A stretch of DNA of 64,000 nt from Gammaproteobacteria bacterium 53_120_T64 (lineage in GTDB: Bacteria; Pseudomonadota; Gammaproteobacteria; Pseudomonadales; Porticoccaceae): assembly GCA_002162815.1 (NCBI GenBank), contig MAAT01000067.1:24547-88546 (forward strand), in the 5' to 3' direction. Under the pieces are notes generated by a model, which saw nothing but the letters and a program-made list of their open reading frames with translations, was not told the origin of the DNA and did no database searches. Below are positions 45,702 through 54,400 of this stretch, one piece after another. The translations under genes were made by a program, and so were the position numbers. Numbering within the stretch: the stretch's first letter is position 1; each line of letters begins with the position of its first letter.

Positions 45702-46259
45702 CTAACTTACTAGTTGGTCGGCAGGTGTGCCATTTTCGGGTGCTGATTCACTGGCTAGTTCGCTGCGGATACTTTCAACTCCTCGCTCTACGAGTTTTTC
45801 GGTGGCATCGATATTGCCGCGAACTTCGTCCACGCGAGCACTAATATTGGATAGTAGATCCCGTGCTTCAGCAAAGCCCTGGCGCACATCCTGAGTGGCC
45901 TCGTTCAAAAAATCGACCCTCTCTTCCGGCTCTGCGGTGTCGGCAATATCGGCTAGACCGCGTTGAATGGTACTGAGGGTTTGGCCGGCAACTTGACTGG
46001 GAGAGCCGCTGTTAGTGTCTAGGGTACTAAGCCTAGAGGGACTCTCTGTCTCCTGAACCTTACTCAGTGCTGACTGCAGTTGCTGGTTGAGGATTTTTTG
46101 TGCGTCACCGGGGCTGGTAGTACTCAGAGTAACCTGGCTATCTCGAGCGGATGCATTGTTAGACGCGACGTTTTGATCTGCGCTAATGGCACCAGCTACG
46201 CTAGAGGCTTCCTGTTGGACACCTCTATTTACGGCGCCGCCAATATTCTGAACGTCCAC
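45702..46259 (-). CDS. DUF5610-like coiled-coil protein
   Basis: 185 residues without a signal peptide. The N-terminal third is Ser/Asn/Ala-rich and low complexity; the rest is helical (ILNQQLQSALSKV, RQGFAEARDLLSNI, NIDATEKLVERGVESI). The last three blocks resemble DUF5610 proteins, a family of uncertain role. The start at 46259 is the only good one; no clear ribosome-binding site. It is convergent with ald and separated from trpA by 223 bases on the same strand. The resemblance is from memory, so the family call is tentative. Confidence 0.5.
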   Translation of the reverse strand: MDVQNIGGAVNRGVQQEASSVAGAISADQNVASNNASARDSQVTLSTTSPGDAQKILNQQLQSALSKVQETESPSRLSTLDTNSGSPSQVAGQTLSTIQRGLADIADTAEPEERVDFLNEATQDVRQGFAEARDLLSNISARVDEVRGNIDATEKLVERGVESIRSELASESAPENGTPADQLVS

Positions 46260-46322
46260 GACCTGTGCTCCCGGCCAACCAGTGACCTGTGTCTTTCGAT
46301 GGGAATGAAATACCGCTAGTCG

Positions 46323-46363
46323 TTGTACAACTTAGCCCTATAACTGTAGTTCAGTTATAGGGC
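46323..46363. repeat. Palindrome plus 12-bp inverted repeat
   Basis: GTTGTACAAC (46323-46332) is a perfect palindrome; two bases on, GCCCTATAACTG (46335-46346) faces CAGTTATAGGGC (46352-46363) with a 5-base loop. There is no T run on either side, so it is not a plain terminator. It sits between trpA and the DUF5610-like gene and could be an operator or an RNA hairpin. Confidence 0.5.
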
Positions 46364-46482
46364 AGGAGCAATTGAAATGGTGGGTCAAGCGGTGCTTTTG
46401 GAGCCTAGGTCTCAGCCTAAAAACACGACTTACCGTTGGTCCTAAGGGTGGCGCCGTTGGGCCGTGAACGGGTCTGTAAATA

Positions 46483-47250
46483 TTAGCCCAGTAAGCCTGA
46501 AAAGAAGGCCTGCAAACTGTCTTCGCCGCCATCTTCCCAGGCTTTTAATGCCGCAGTGCCGATAATAGCGATATCGGCTTTGCCGCGTAGGAAGTCGAGG
46601 TCACTCTTTTGGCTAACACCAAAACCGACGGCAATCGGCAGTTGTGTGTGCTGTCGACAATGGGCAATAAAGGCTTTCAGGTCATCGCCCATTTCGGTGT
46701 GTCCACCGGTGACACCTTTGCGGGCCACGGCGTAAATAAAGCCTTCGGCGGCGGCACCGAGAACCTTTAGGCGGACATCGGTATTGGTGGGTGTCATCAG
46801 TACGATGGGCGCAAGCTCTTCGGGTTTCGATAGCGCGTGCAGCTCGCCGGCTTCCTCAACGGGTAGATCGGGCAGAATATAGCCACAACCACCGGCGGCG
46901 CTAAGTTTCTTGATGAACGACTCGTGGCCCATTTTAAAGGCGGTGTTGTAGTAACCCATCATCAGCACTTTAAAAGAGAAGTGCTCTGTGACTTTGCGCA
47001 TAAATTCAAAGCAGTCAGCGGGGCGCACGCCATCGGCTACAGCTTGCTGATTGGCTTTAACAAACAGCGGGCCATCGGCAGAGGGCTCCGAAAAGGGGAA
47101 TTGTAGCTCCACCATGTCGACGCCAAATTCGGCCATGATTTCGAGTTCACGCCAGTTGTCTTCGAAGGAGGGATAGCCACAGACAACATGGGTCATCAGC
47201 AGCAGGTCTTTGTGCTGCAAGCGCTCGCGTAGGTATTGTTCAAGCACCAT
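46483..47250 (-). CDS. trpA: Tryptophan synthase alpha chain
   Basis: 255 residues. It cleaves indole-3-glycerol phosphate and hands indole to TrpB. Catalytic acids match E49 and D60 of Salmonella: E48 in MVELQFPFSEP and D59 in SADGP. The residues between (QFPFSEPSADG) differ from the usual GVPFSDPLADG, and the end (IAIIGTAALKAW) is also divergent, pointing to a non-standard TrpA lineage. The start at 47250 overlaps trpB by 11 bases, so translation is coupled. No trpF, trpC or trpI is near. Confidence 0.93.
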   Translation of the reverse strand: MVLEQYLRERLQHKDLLLMTHVVCGYPSFEDNWRELEIMAEFGVDMVELQFPFSEPSADGPLFVKANQQAVADGVRPADCFEFMRKVTEHFSFKVLMMGYYNTAFKMGHESFIKKLSAAGGCGYILPDLPVEEAGELHALSKPEELAPIVLMTPTNTDVRLKVLGAAAEGFIYAVARKGVTGGHTEMGDDLKAFIAHCRQHTQLPIAVGFGVSQKSDLDFLRGKADIAIIGTAALKAWEDGGEDSLQAFFSGLLG

Positions 47251-48487
47251 ATTCTACCGCCTTGTCTTTAATAAATGCTTTCCAGTGATCGTCTTCGATG
47301 GTGTCGGCAACGGTGAAAATATCTTTGTCGCCACGGCCCGATTGATTAATCAGGATCACCTCGTCCTTACCCATCTTTGGTGCCTCGGCTACAGCCAGGG
47401 CGAAAGCGTGGGTGCTTTCCAGGGCGGGAATTAGCCCCTCGGTGCGCATCACCAGTTTCAGTGTATCGCGAACCATTTCATCGGTGGCCGCTTCAAAGCG
47501 CACGCGGTCTTTTTCCCACAGGTCACTGAGAATGGGGTTGATGCCAATGTAGTCGAGCCCGGCGGCGATGGAGTGGGTCTCCAGCATATTGCCGTCATCG
47601 TTTTGCAGGAAGTAGGTTTTAAAGCCTTGGGCAACGCCGACCGATGCGTCTTTATAGGCGAGGCGAGAGGCATGCAGGCCTGAGTCGGGGCCGTGGCCGC
47701 CGGCTTCAACGCCGATTAACTCGACATTGTCGTCCATAAAACCCTGGAAAATACCGATGGCATTGGAGCCGCCGCCGACACAGGCGTAGACGCGGTCGGG
47801 TAATTTTCCGGCTTCCTGGATAATTTGCTGACGCGCCTCTTTACCGATAATGGCTTGAAAGAAGCTGACCATTTCCGGAAAGGGGTGGGGGCCACAGGCG
47901 GTGCCCAGCACATAGTGGGTATCACCCATATTGGTGACCCAGTCGCGCAGGCACTCGTTAATCGCGTCCTTCAGTGTGCGTTGGCCGTCCTGTACCGCGA
48001 TCACTTCGGCGCCGAGGTTTTCCATCCAGAAGACATTGGGGCGCTGGCGGGCAACGTCGACCGCGCCCATGTAAATTTTGCAGTCAAAACCAAAGCGAGC
48101 CGCCATCGTGGCGGTGGCAAAGCCGTGTTGACCGGCACCGGTTTCGGCGATCACGCGCTTTTTGCCCAGGCGCTTGCAGATCAGGCCCTGGCCCATGACA
48201 TTGTTTATTTTGTGCGAACCGGTGTGATTGAGGTCTTCGCGCTTGACGTAGATGCGGGCACCACCGAGCTTGTTCGACAAATTCTCGAGATAGGAGACCG
48301 GCGTTGGGCGACCCGAATAGGTGCGCATCAGTTCGACAAATTCGGCCCAGAAAGTGGGGTCTTCCTTACACTTGCGAAAACAAAGGCGCAATTCTTCAAC
48401 CGTAGTGGCGAGAATTTCCGGTAAAAATGTACCGCCGTAATCGCCGTAGTAACCCTCGCGGCCATCGGCGAAATCAAATAGAGACAT
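47240..48487 (-). CDS. trpB: Tryptophan synthase beta chain
   Basis: 415 residues, PLP-dependent. It condenses indole with serine. The PLP lysine is K93 in HTGSHKINN; ETGAGQHG and the phosphate-binding CVGGGSNAIGIF loop are intact, and GRGDKD closes the site. It is slightly longer than the usual ~400 residues and its C-terminus (KAFIKDKAVEYGA) is extended. The start is ATG 48487. It is first in a two-gene trpBA unit. Divergence from enteric TrpB suggests a lineage used as a standalone pair. Confidence 0.95.
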   Translation of the reverse strand: MSLFDFADGREGYYGDYGGTFLPEILATTVEELRLCFRKCKEDPTFWAEFVELMRTYSGRPTPVSYLENLSNKLGGARIYVKREDLNHTGSHKINNVMGQGLICKRLGKKRVIAETGAGQHGFATATMAARFGFDCKIYMGAVDVARQRPNVFWMENLGAEVIAVQDGQRTLKDAINECLRDWVTNMGDTHYVLGTACGPHPFPEMVSFFQAIIGKEARQQIIQEAGKLPDRVYACVGGGSNAIGIFQGFMDDNVELIGVEAGGHGPDSGLHASRLAYKDASVGVAQGFKTYFLQNDDGNMLETHSIAAGLDYIGINPILSDLWEKDRVRFEAATDEMVRDTLKLVMRTEGLIPALESTHAFALAVAEAPKMGKDEVILINQSGRGDKDIFTVADTIEDDHWKAFIKDKAVEYGA

Positions 48488-48621
48488 AAAGCGACCAGAC
48501 TGGATAGTAGACAGGGGCGGGTATAGTAGCCAAGTCGCTGAATATCAACAAGTAAGGGCGTGGTGTTTGGTGATGAAAAGCTGTCTGCTGGCGACTTTTC
48601 TGTGGGCCTGGTTTGACCCGC

Positions 48622-49293
48622 CTAGAGGCGTATGTTGAGTATCACCTGCGGTCCATCCGTATGGGTGCCCGCCTCAATATTGTGTATATGAAAATAGGCG
48701 AGGATTAGCGTTAGGCGCTTGCCGACGGGGATCGCAGAGCCCACGGTGTATAGCGATAAGCTGTGGGTATGTTTCTTGAAATCGTAAAAGGGCTCATATT
48801 CGACAAAAGGCCTGATCTGCTTGTTGGCGATAGTCAGGGGGTGGGAGAGGTTAAAGGTGGGGCGATAGCGGTAGCCCGAGGGGATGTCGCCTCTGCGATA
48901 CTCAAGTCGCGAGCGATGGAAAAAACGCCAGTCATTGAAGTCGTGTTTATAGGTTAGGGCGCCCCGTAGGCGGTTGTCATAGCGGCGTCTGTCGTCCTTG
49001 GTATTTGGGCTATAGGCGAAATAGGCGACTCGCCAGGTGACGGCCTCGTTGACCTTGCCGAGTACACCGATGACGCCCAAATCGCCCTTAAAGTTTTCCA
49101 CCAAGGTACCGGCACCGAGAAATAGGGTGTGAGTGTCGCTGAGCTGCTTGGTTGCCGAGAGCATGCCCATTGACAGATTGCCATCCGCCGCCCCGAGGCT
49201 GGTTAAGGGATAGAGGCAGACAAGTAAGAGGCTACAGCGGTAGGCACGTTGCAATAAGACTGATATAGATGGGGCCGTGGTGAAAATCGGCAT
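48622..49293 (-). CDS. DUF2490 outer-membrane beta-barrel
   Basis: 223 residues with a signal peptide (cleavage near LGA-A). The body alternates strands and shows the family's RSRLEYR, YRYRPTFNLSHPL and RPFVEYEPFYD blocks, ending ILNIRL. DUF2490 members are outer-membrane barrels of unknown role. It starts at ATG 49293 and is 134 bases from trpB. It is the only gene on its strand between trpB and the UPF0149 gene. Confidence 0.75.
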   Translation of the reverse strand: MPIFTTAPSISVLLQRAYRCSLLLVCLYPLTSLGAADGNLSMGMLSATKQLSDTHTLFLGAGTLVENFKGDLGVIGVLGKVNEAVTWRVAYFAYSPNTKDDRRRYDNRLRGALTYKHDFNDWRFFHRSRLEYRRGDIPSGYRYRPTFNLSHPLTIANKQIRPFVEYEPFYDFKKHTHSLSLYTVGSAIPVGKRLTLILAYFHIHNIEAGTHTDGPQVILNIRL

Positions 49294-49658
49294 GTGTTAT
49301 TTGTTACCTGGGAGGTTGATAAAGCCCAGTATTATAACTGTAAATTATGAGTTTTTACATTACGGTCTATGTGTGTGGGGCCGACTTTCCGATCAGGGCT
49401 CAGCGCAGATCCGGGGCTGGCCTATTGAAGAACAGGCTAGGGCATAAGCCCTTAAGGCTGAGGCTTTGTGGCGCACTCCGGATCGTAGCCTGGCATCTTA
49501 CTCAGCGGGCCGGTGTCTCGATAGGTGCTGATATCGCCATAAATCAAGAGCGGCGCCAGTGTCCGTATGCCGGGGGACAGCTCCTGGCTACAGACACCCT
49601 CTTCGCCGTAGCCCTTGGTTGGCCTCTCCTTTTTCAGTTAAAAAGGCGACTAATGCCC
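49294..49658. other. Intergenic region, 365 bases, no gene seen
   Basis: The region lies upstream of the minus-strand barrel gene and downstream of the minus-strand SEC-C gene, so it should hold the barrel's promoter. A plus-strand frame (49347-49775) covers it but starts with an unconvincing N-terminus and runs antisense into the SEC-C gene. I see no RNA gene or clear terminator. Confidence 0.5.
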
Positions 49659-51026
49659 TCAGTGCAAACAGCACTTCTTATATTTTTTACCGCTGCCACA
49701 GGGGCAGGGGTCATTTCTTCCAGCTTTTGGCTCACCGCGCAACAGCGCTTGGCCGGGTGGTTGACGTTGCTTTAAAAAGTGCAAAAATAATTTGCGGACT
49801 GCGGGTTCTATGGCCTGCTGTCGCTGCTCTATCTCGTCATCATTAAGCTCTGCCAGTTCACCAAAACCACTCTCGGTGGCAAACAGACGAACCGGTTCGA
49901 GGGCAGCCTCCAACACCAAGGTATCCATGGGTGAGAGCGCTGCCCAGAGATTGACGCCACGCAAAAATCCACTGCACCAGTCGTCGACGAGGGTGTAGCT
50001 GTGCTGCTTAATCTCGCTCACCATGTACATGGCTGCGTAGCTGCCCTCGTTCATATCGCCGATCACATAGTTATAAAAGCTCATGATGAGCTCGCTGAAT
50101 TCTTGGAAATCCTCGCTATTTTCCCACTCGGGACTGTGCTCTTCGCCGCCCCACAGCGAGGGCATCCACAGCGAGGGTAGAATCATTTGCGGAGCACAGG
50201 CGATGGCGGCGAAGTAACCGTCCAGTTCGGAGGCGCCAAGTATGCCCGCATCACTGCCGTGGTGTTCGAGGTAGTAGTCGACCAGCTCGACCACGTCGTC
50301 CGTATCCGGTTTCTCCCGGGGTGTGGTGTCGTGGGCAGGGCCACTGGCATCAAAGTCTTCAATAAATACCGGCTTGGGGGTGGAGCGCTCGAGGCGCAAC
50401 CCCAGGGCCATCTCAACGTCTTCGATATCGCCGGCACAGGTGATGTCGACACACTGGCGGTTAAATAAATCGCGCACCTCTGTGATCAACTCTTTGGCGT
50501 CGATGTCGAGCAGGTAGGAGACCAGCAAGCCATTGATTGTCGGTTCCGAGTTGTCGGCGTGTTGAATAAAGTGCCGATAGTGTGCCAGTACTTTACTGCG
50601 CAGCCTGGGGTGTTGCCGAGCAATTTCACTGAGCCCGGCCATGGCGGTGGCTCTGGCGAATTCATCATGACGGTGCTGATTGATATAGTGCCCCAGGGCT
50701 TCAATCGCTACTTGGCCGATCATACCCATCACCGTTGGCAGTTCGTGCAGCGCCCAGTCATCGTCGCCCAGTTCTTCGAAGAGATCGATCAGGGGTAGTA
50801 CGGCCTGTTCACTGCGCAGTTGGCCGAGGGTGCGCCAGGCGTGGAGCGGCACCCACACTTCCAAGCTATCGCCGGCGGCGCCGTGCAGGGCTTTATCGCC
50901 AAGCAGTTTAATCAGTGCCGGTTCATCGCTGGGCTCAAAGCCATACTGTAAATAGTCGGGCCAGTCGCGAGTGCCTTGCTCGGCTTCACCAAGGGTGAAG
51001 AGAATGTCTGTTTTTGCTGAACTCAT
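49659..51026 (-). CDS. UPF0149/HEAT-like protein with C-terminal SEC-C zinc motif
   Basis: 455 residues. An N-terminal run of helical repeats of HEAT type (LHAWRTLGQLRSEQAVLPLIDLFEEL, VAIEALGHYI) is followed by a YgfB/YecA-type region (LDGYFAAIACAPQMILPS, then WCSGFLRGVNLW) and a SEC-C tail (GRNDPCPCGSGKKYKKCC), which binds zinc and contacts ribosomes or SecB-like partners in other proteins. I start at ATG 51026, which follows AAGGAAGC; the frame runs another 78 residues upstream without homology. The role is unknown; the motif suggests a ribosome- or chaperone-linked factor. Confidence 0.85.
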   Translation of the reverse strand: MSSAKTDILFTLGEAEQGTRDWPDYLQYGFEPSDEPALIKLLGDKALHGAAGDSLEVWVPLHAWRTLGQLRSEQAVLPLIDLFEELGDDDWALHELPTVMGMIGQVAIEALGHYINQHRHDEFARATAMAGLSEIARQHPRLRSKVLAHYRHFIQHADNSEPTINGLLVSYLLDIDAKELITEVRDLFNRQCVDITCAGDIEDVEMALGLRLERSTPKPVFIEDFDASGPAHDTTPREKPDTDDVVELVDYYLEHHGSDAGILGASELDGYFAAIACAPQMILPSLWMPSLWGGEEHSPEWENSEDFQEFSELIMSFYNYVIGDMNEGSYAAMYMVSEIKQHSYTLVDDWCSGFLRGVNLWAALSPMDTLVLEAALEPVRLFATESGFGELAELNDDEIEQRQQAIEPAVRKLFLHFLKQRQPPGQALLRGEPKAGRNDPCPCGSGKKYKKCCLH

Positions 51027-51114
51027 AGCTTCCTTTGTCGCTGATACTTGACGGTGGCCTAAGGCGCTGTGTCGGGTACTGGCAGGCGGTCTTCTGTTGG
51101 CGCGCCGGTTTCTT

Positions 51115-51525
51115 TTAGCTTGCGCTAATGTTGTCAATTCTGCCATCAATATAGCGCCATTGCTGGTTTTCCCGGCAGAAGCGGCTGCGCTCGTGCAGTC
51201 GCTCGGCGCGACCATTGATTTTATAGATGGCGATAAACTCCACCTCGCCACTGTCATCACCCATTTTCCCGGCCGTGGTGGCGATAATTTTCAGCCGCTG
51301 CCAGCTTTGCTGCGGGTCTACGTTGAGCTGGGCGGGGCGGGTCGAGCAGTGCCAGGTGCGTAGTAGGTAATCGTCATTACCTTGGCTATAGGCGCTGTAG
51401 CGGCTGCGCATGAGGGCGACGGCCGTTTCAGCCTGCTGCTCATTATTTAATAATGGCAGGCAACACTGGCTTAGGGGTAGGCCCGTATCGCAGTAGCAGG
51501 GGGTCGTTTTTTGCTTTCTAGCCAT
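51115..51525 (-). CDS. ychJ: YchJ-family (UPF0225) protein
   Basis: 136 residues. It has the N-terminal cysteine motif CYCDTGLPLSQCC and the family block LMRSRYSAYSQGNDDYLLRTWH, with WQRLKI and FIAIYKING strands and HERSRFCRENQQW at the end. Members combine a SEC-C-like zinc motif with an NTF2-like fold; function is unknown. It lies 88 bases upstream of the SEC-C gene on the same strand, a suggestive pairing of two SEC-C-type proteins. Confidence 0.92.
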   Translation of the reverse strand: MARKQKTTPCYCDTGLPLSQCCLPLLNNEQQAETAVALMRSRYSAYSQGNDDYLLRTWHCSTRPAQLNVDPQQSWQRLKIIATTAGKMGDDSGEVEFIAIYKINGRAERLHERSRFCRENQQWRYIDGRIDNISAS

Positions 51526-51616
51526 AGTGAAAATTTGCGGCGCTGGTGGTGGTTGAGGTGGGTCTTGACTTTGTATTAGTTATGCCTAATATCCCGTCGG
51601 GAGTGACGGTGAGGGG

Positions 51617-53134
51617 ATGGCCCATCGCGACTTGCATTCACGGTGCTGGCTAGCTATGTTGCGGCACTGCCCCCATTTTTTCCTTTGCGTAGATACCTTA
51701 AGGAGTTTCACGATTTTACCCCCTGCTGGTCTAATTGTCCTACTTCTTGCGCTACTACAGTTATCCTGCACCTTGGGGCCGGATTATCAACGCCCGCAGA
51801 CTGTTGCGACGGACGACTCCTCGGCGCTCGGTGCCCGTTATCGCGATACCGCTCAGCATCCGCACACTGCGCCAGTATTCGATTGGTGGAGCAGCTACAA
51901 CGACCCCCTACTCGACCAGTGGGTCGGCCAGCTGTTGGCCGAAAACCTCGATTTGCGCGCGGCTGCCGAGCGTATCGTCCAGGCGCGAGAGCGCGTCGTC
52001 ATTATCGGTGGTGAGGGCTGGCCCTCTATTGGCTTGGGGGTGGATGGTAGTCGCAGTTTTGCGCCTGAGCCATTCCAGCCCGGCGCGCGCCGTTATCGCA
52101 CGGGTATCAATGTCGGTCTTGGTATTTCCTGGCAGGCCGACCTCTTTGGCAAGATCAGGCGCTCGGTCGAAACGGCGCAATACCAAAGTTTGGCCAACGA
52201 GGCCGATTACCAGGCGCTACAGCACAGTTTGGTGGCGGAACTGGTACGGCTGCGGGCCTCGGTGGCGGTCTCCCAGCGCGAACTTGCGGTGCAAAGCGAT
52301 ATTGTCGACAGCCGCCAGCGCACCCTCGACACGGTGCAGCGGCGCTATCAACTGGGGGTGAAAAACACCTCGGCCCTTGGTGTTTACAGCGCCGAGGAGA
52401 ATGTCGCCTCGGCGCAAGCCCAGCGGGTGGTATTGAGGCGACAGTTAACGGAAAATCTACTGGTGCTCGATACCCTACTCAATCAGCGGCCGGGTACGCT
52501 TGCCAAGGTTGATACCGCCTTTCCTCTGTTGCCCCTTGCCGGCGCGGTGGCAGTTGATATCCCCGCCGCTCTGCTCGACCAGCGCCCCGATATTCGCGGC
52601 AATGAGTTGCGCCTAATGGCCGCCAATGCGCAGATAGGGGTGGCGCTGGCCGACCTCTTTCCCGACCTCAGCCTGTCCTTGAATCACAGTTTTGCCAGTG
52701 ATCAATGGCGCGGCCTGTTTGACAATAATAATGCCCTCGGCTCGCTGACCGGGCAAATCACCACCCGGCTGTTTGAGGGGGGGCGCTTGCGGGCACAGAT
52801 TCGCCTGCGCGAATCCGAACTGCGCGAGCAGGCCGCGCAATACGCCAAGATCGTGCTCAATGCACTGGCGGAAGTGGAAACGGCGCTGGCGCAAGAGCAC
52901 TACCTCGCCGAGCAGGTGGCGCTGTTACAGCGTGGCACCCGTGCGGCGCGCAAGGCTGAAACCTTGGCCGAGCAGCGTTACCAGCAGGGTATTGGCGCTT
53001 TGTTGGTGCTGCTCGAAGCCCAGCGTCGACGCCAGAATAGTGAACGGTCACTACTCGCGGCTCAGCGTGCGAGTTGGCGGGCGCGGGTGGATCTGCATTT
53101 AGCCTTGGGCGGTGATTGGATCAACAAGGCCTAA
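51617..53134 (+). CDS. TolC/NodT-family outer-membrane efflux lipoprotein
   Basis: Up to 505 residues. It is the outer-membrane channel of a tripartite pump. The lipobox is LQLSC, followed by TLGPDYQRP, the standard NodT start. Two outer-membrane-factor repeats follow, each a long coiled-coil hairpin. The annotated start at 51617 puts the lipobox cysteine at residue 51, too far in; a strong AGGAG (51701-51705) stands seven bases ahead of an ATT (51713) that would put it at 19. So the true start may be a rare ATT. It leads a three-gene efflux operon. Confidence 0.9.
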   Translation: MAHRDLHSRCWLAMLRHCPHFFLCVDTLRSFTILPPAGLIVLLLALLQLSCTLGPDYQRPQTVATDDSSALGARYRDTAQHPHTAPVFDWWSSYNDPLLDQWVGQLLAENLDLRAAAERIVQARERVVIIGGEGWPSIGLGVDGSRSFAPEPFQPGARRYRTGINVGLGISWQADLFGKIRRSVETAQYQSLANEADYQALQHSLVAELVRLRASVAVSQRELAVQSDIVDSRQRTLDTVQRRYQLGVKNTSALGVYSAEENVASAQAQRVVLRRQLTENLLVLDTLLNQRPGTLAKVDTAFPLLPLAGAVAVDIPAALLDQRPDIRGNELRLMAANAQIGVALADLFPDLSLSLNHSFASDQWRGLFDNNNALGSLTGQITTRLFEGGRLRAQIRLRESELREQAAQYAKIVLNALAEVETALAQEHYLAEQVALLQRGTRAARKAETLAEQRYQQGIGALLVLLEAQRRRQNSERSLLAAQRASWRARVDLHLALGGDWINKA

Positions 53135-53218
53135 GATTTACGTGCGATGAGCCGGCTATAAATAAAGCCTTTGTATTGGTTAGTACCACTGCCATAAGTC
53201 AGCGAAAGGAAAGACTGA

Positions 53219-54400
53219 GTGAAGCGAATTATTCAATTACTGAAATCAGAAAACCGCCAGCTTTTGCTGGTGATTTTTATTATTGTCGGCGCGGTGATGT
53301 TGTCTCGCCTGTTCAGTAACAGTCGTCAGGTCTTGCACATTAGTGAGCAGGAGTCGCGCTTGCCGGTGAGTGTGGTGGCGGTGCAAGCGGGTGAGCACGC
53401 GGTGGCGATTGCCACCACCGGGCGAGTCGCGCCGCGCAATACCGTGGGGCTGACGCCGCAGGTTTCCGGGCGTGTACTGTGGGTTGACGATAGCCTGTAC
53501 TCCGGTGGTTACTTCAAAGCCAATGCCGTGTTGTTTCGCATCGAGCAGAGTGACTATCTCAATGAACTCGCCAAAGAGCGGGCGGCGGTGGCTAGGGCCG
53601 AGACCAGTTTGGCGCTGGAGCGGGCCGAGGCCGATGCGGCTCTCGCCGAGTGGCGCGGCTTAAATGGCACTGTCGCCGCGCCAGCCCTAGTGAGCCGGGC
53701 ACCGCAAATTGCCCAGGTGAAAGCCGAATTGGCGGCGGCTCGGGCGCGATCGGCGCAGGCCGAGCTCAACCTGTCGCGCACCGAGTATCGTCTGCCTTTC
53801 GATGGCCGGGTGATTAGCAGCGCGCTGGAGCTGGGTGGTTATTTGCAGGCCGGACAAAACTACGGTCAAACCTACAACCAGCAGGCGCTGGAAATTGTCC
53901 TCTCGCTGCCGAAAAACGATTTGCCGTGGATTAGCCAGCCCAGACAGCTCGATATTGCCATTACCTTTGATGAGCTGCACTCCAACCGCCCCAAAACCCT
54001 GCAGGGGCGGATTCTTCGCATGGGTGCCAGTCTTGACGAGACCACGCGCTTTCAACAGGTGGTGATTAAGCCGATGGCCGATGGCGGTCTGTTACCGGGC
54101 ATGTTGACGCGTGTGGTATTGCGCAGCGAGCCCGTGGCCAACACCTGGGCACTGCCGCTGGCGGCCCTACAGGCGGGGGGTGCCCTCTGGTTGGTCGACG
54201 CCGAGAACCGCCTGCGCCGTATCGAGCCAGAGATTATTGCCACCATGAACGATAGGCTTATTGTCGTCGCACCCATGGCCAGTGCCAGGGTGGTCGACAG
54301 CAGTTTGGGGGGAGGCATTGAAGCGGCGGCCGTAGTGATTGTGAATGGCGTGGCAAACAATGCCGACGCCCCGCAGATAGCGGGTGACAACAATGACTGA
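53219..54400 (+). CDS. RND efflux periplasmic adaptor (membrane fusion protein)
   Basis: 393 residues with one N-terminal helix (about 14-34). A lipoyl half-motif (GRVAPRNTVGLTPQVSGRV), a coiled-coil Ala/Glu/Arg-rich hairpin (about residues 110-185), a second lipoyl half (RLPFDGRVISSALELGGYLQAG) and a beta-barrel domain follow. This adaptor links the RND pump to the TolC-like channel. The start is GTG 53219, with AAAGGAAAG ahead. It overlaps the next gene by 8 bases, so assembly of the complex is likely coupled. Confidence 0.93.
   Translation: MKRIIQLLKSENRQLLLVIFIIVGAVMLSRLFSNSRQVLHISEQESRLPVSVVAVQAGEHAVAIATTGRVAPRNTVGLTPQVSGRVLWVDDSLYSGGYFKANAVLFRIEQSDYLNELAKERAAVARAETSLALERAEADAALAEWRGLNGTVAAPALVSRAPQIAQVKAELAAARARSAQAELNLSRTEYRLPFDGRVISSALELGGYLQAGQNYGQTYNQQALEIVLSLPKNDLPWISQPRQLDIAITFDELHSNRPKTLQGRILRMGASLDETTRFQQVVIKPMADGGLLPGMLTRVVLRSEPVANTWALPLAALQAGGALWLVDAENRLRRIEPEIIATMNDRLIVVAPMASARVVDSSLGGGIEAAAVVIVNGVANNADAPQIAGDNND

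Noticed and set aside
49347..49775. 142-residue plus-strand frame in the gap before the SEC-C gene
   Set aside because: Its second half runs antisense to the conserved SEC-C tail and the first half has no ribosome-binding site or family.
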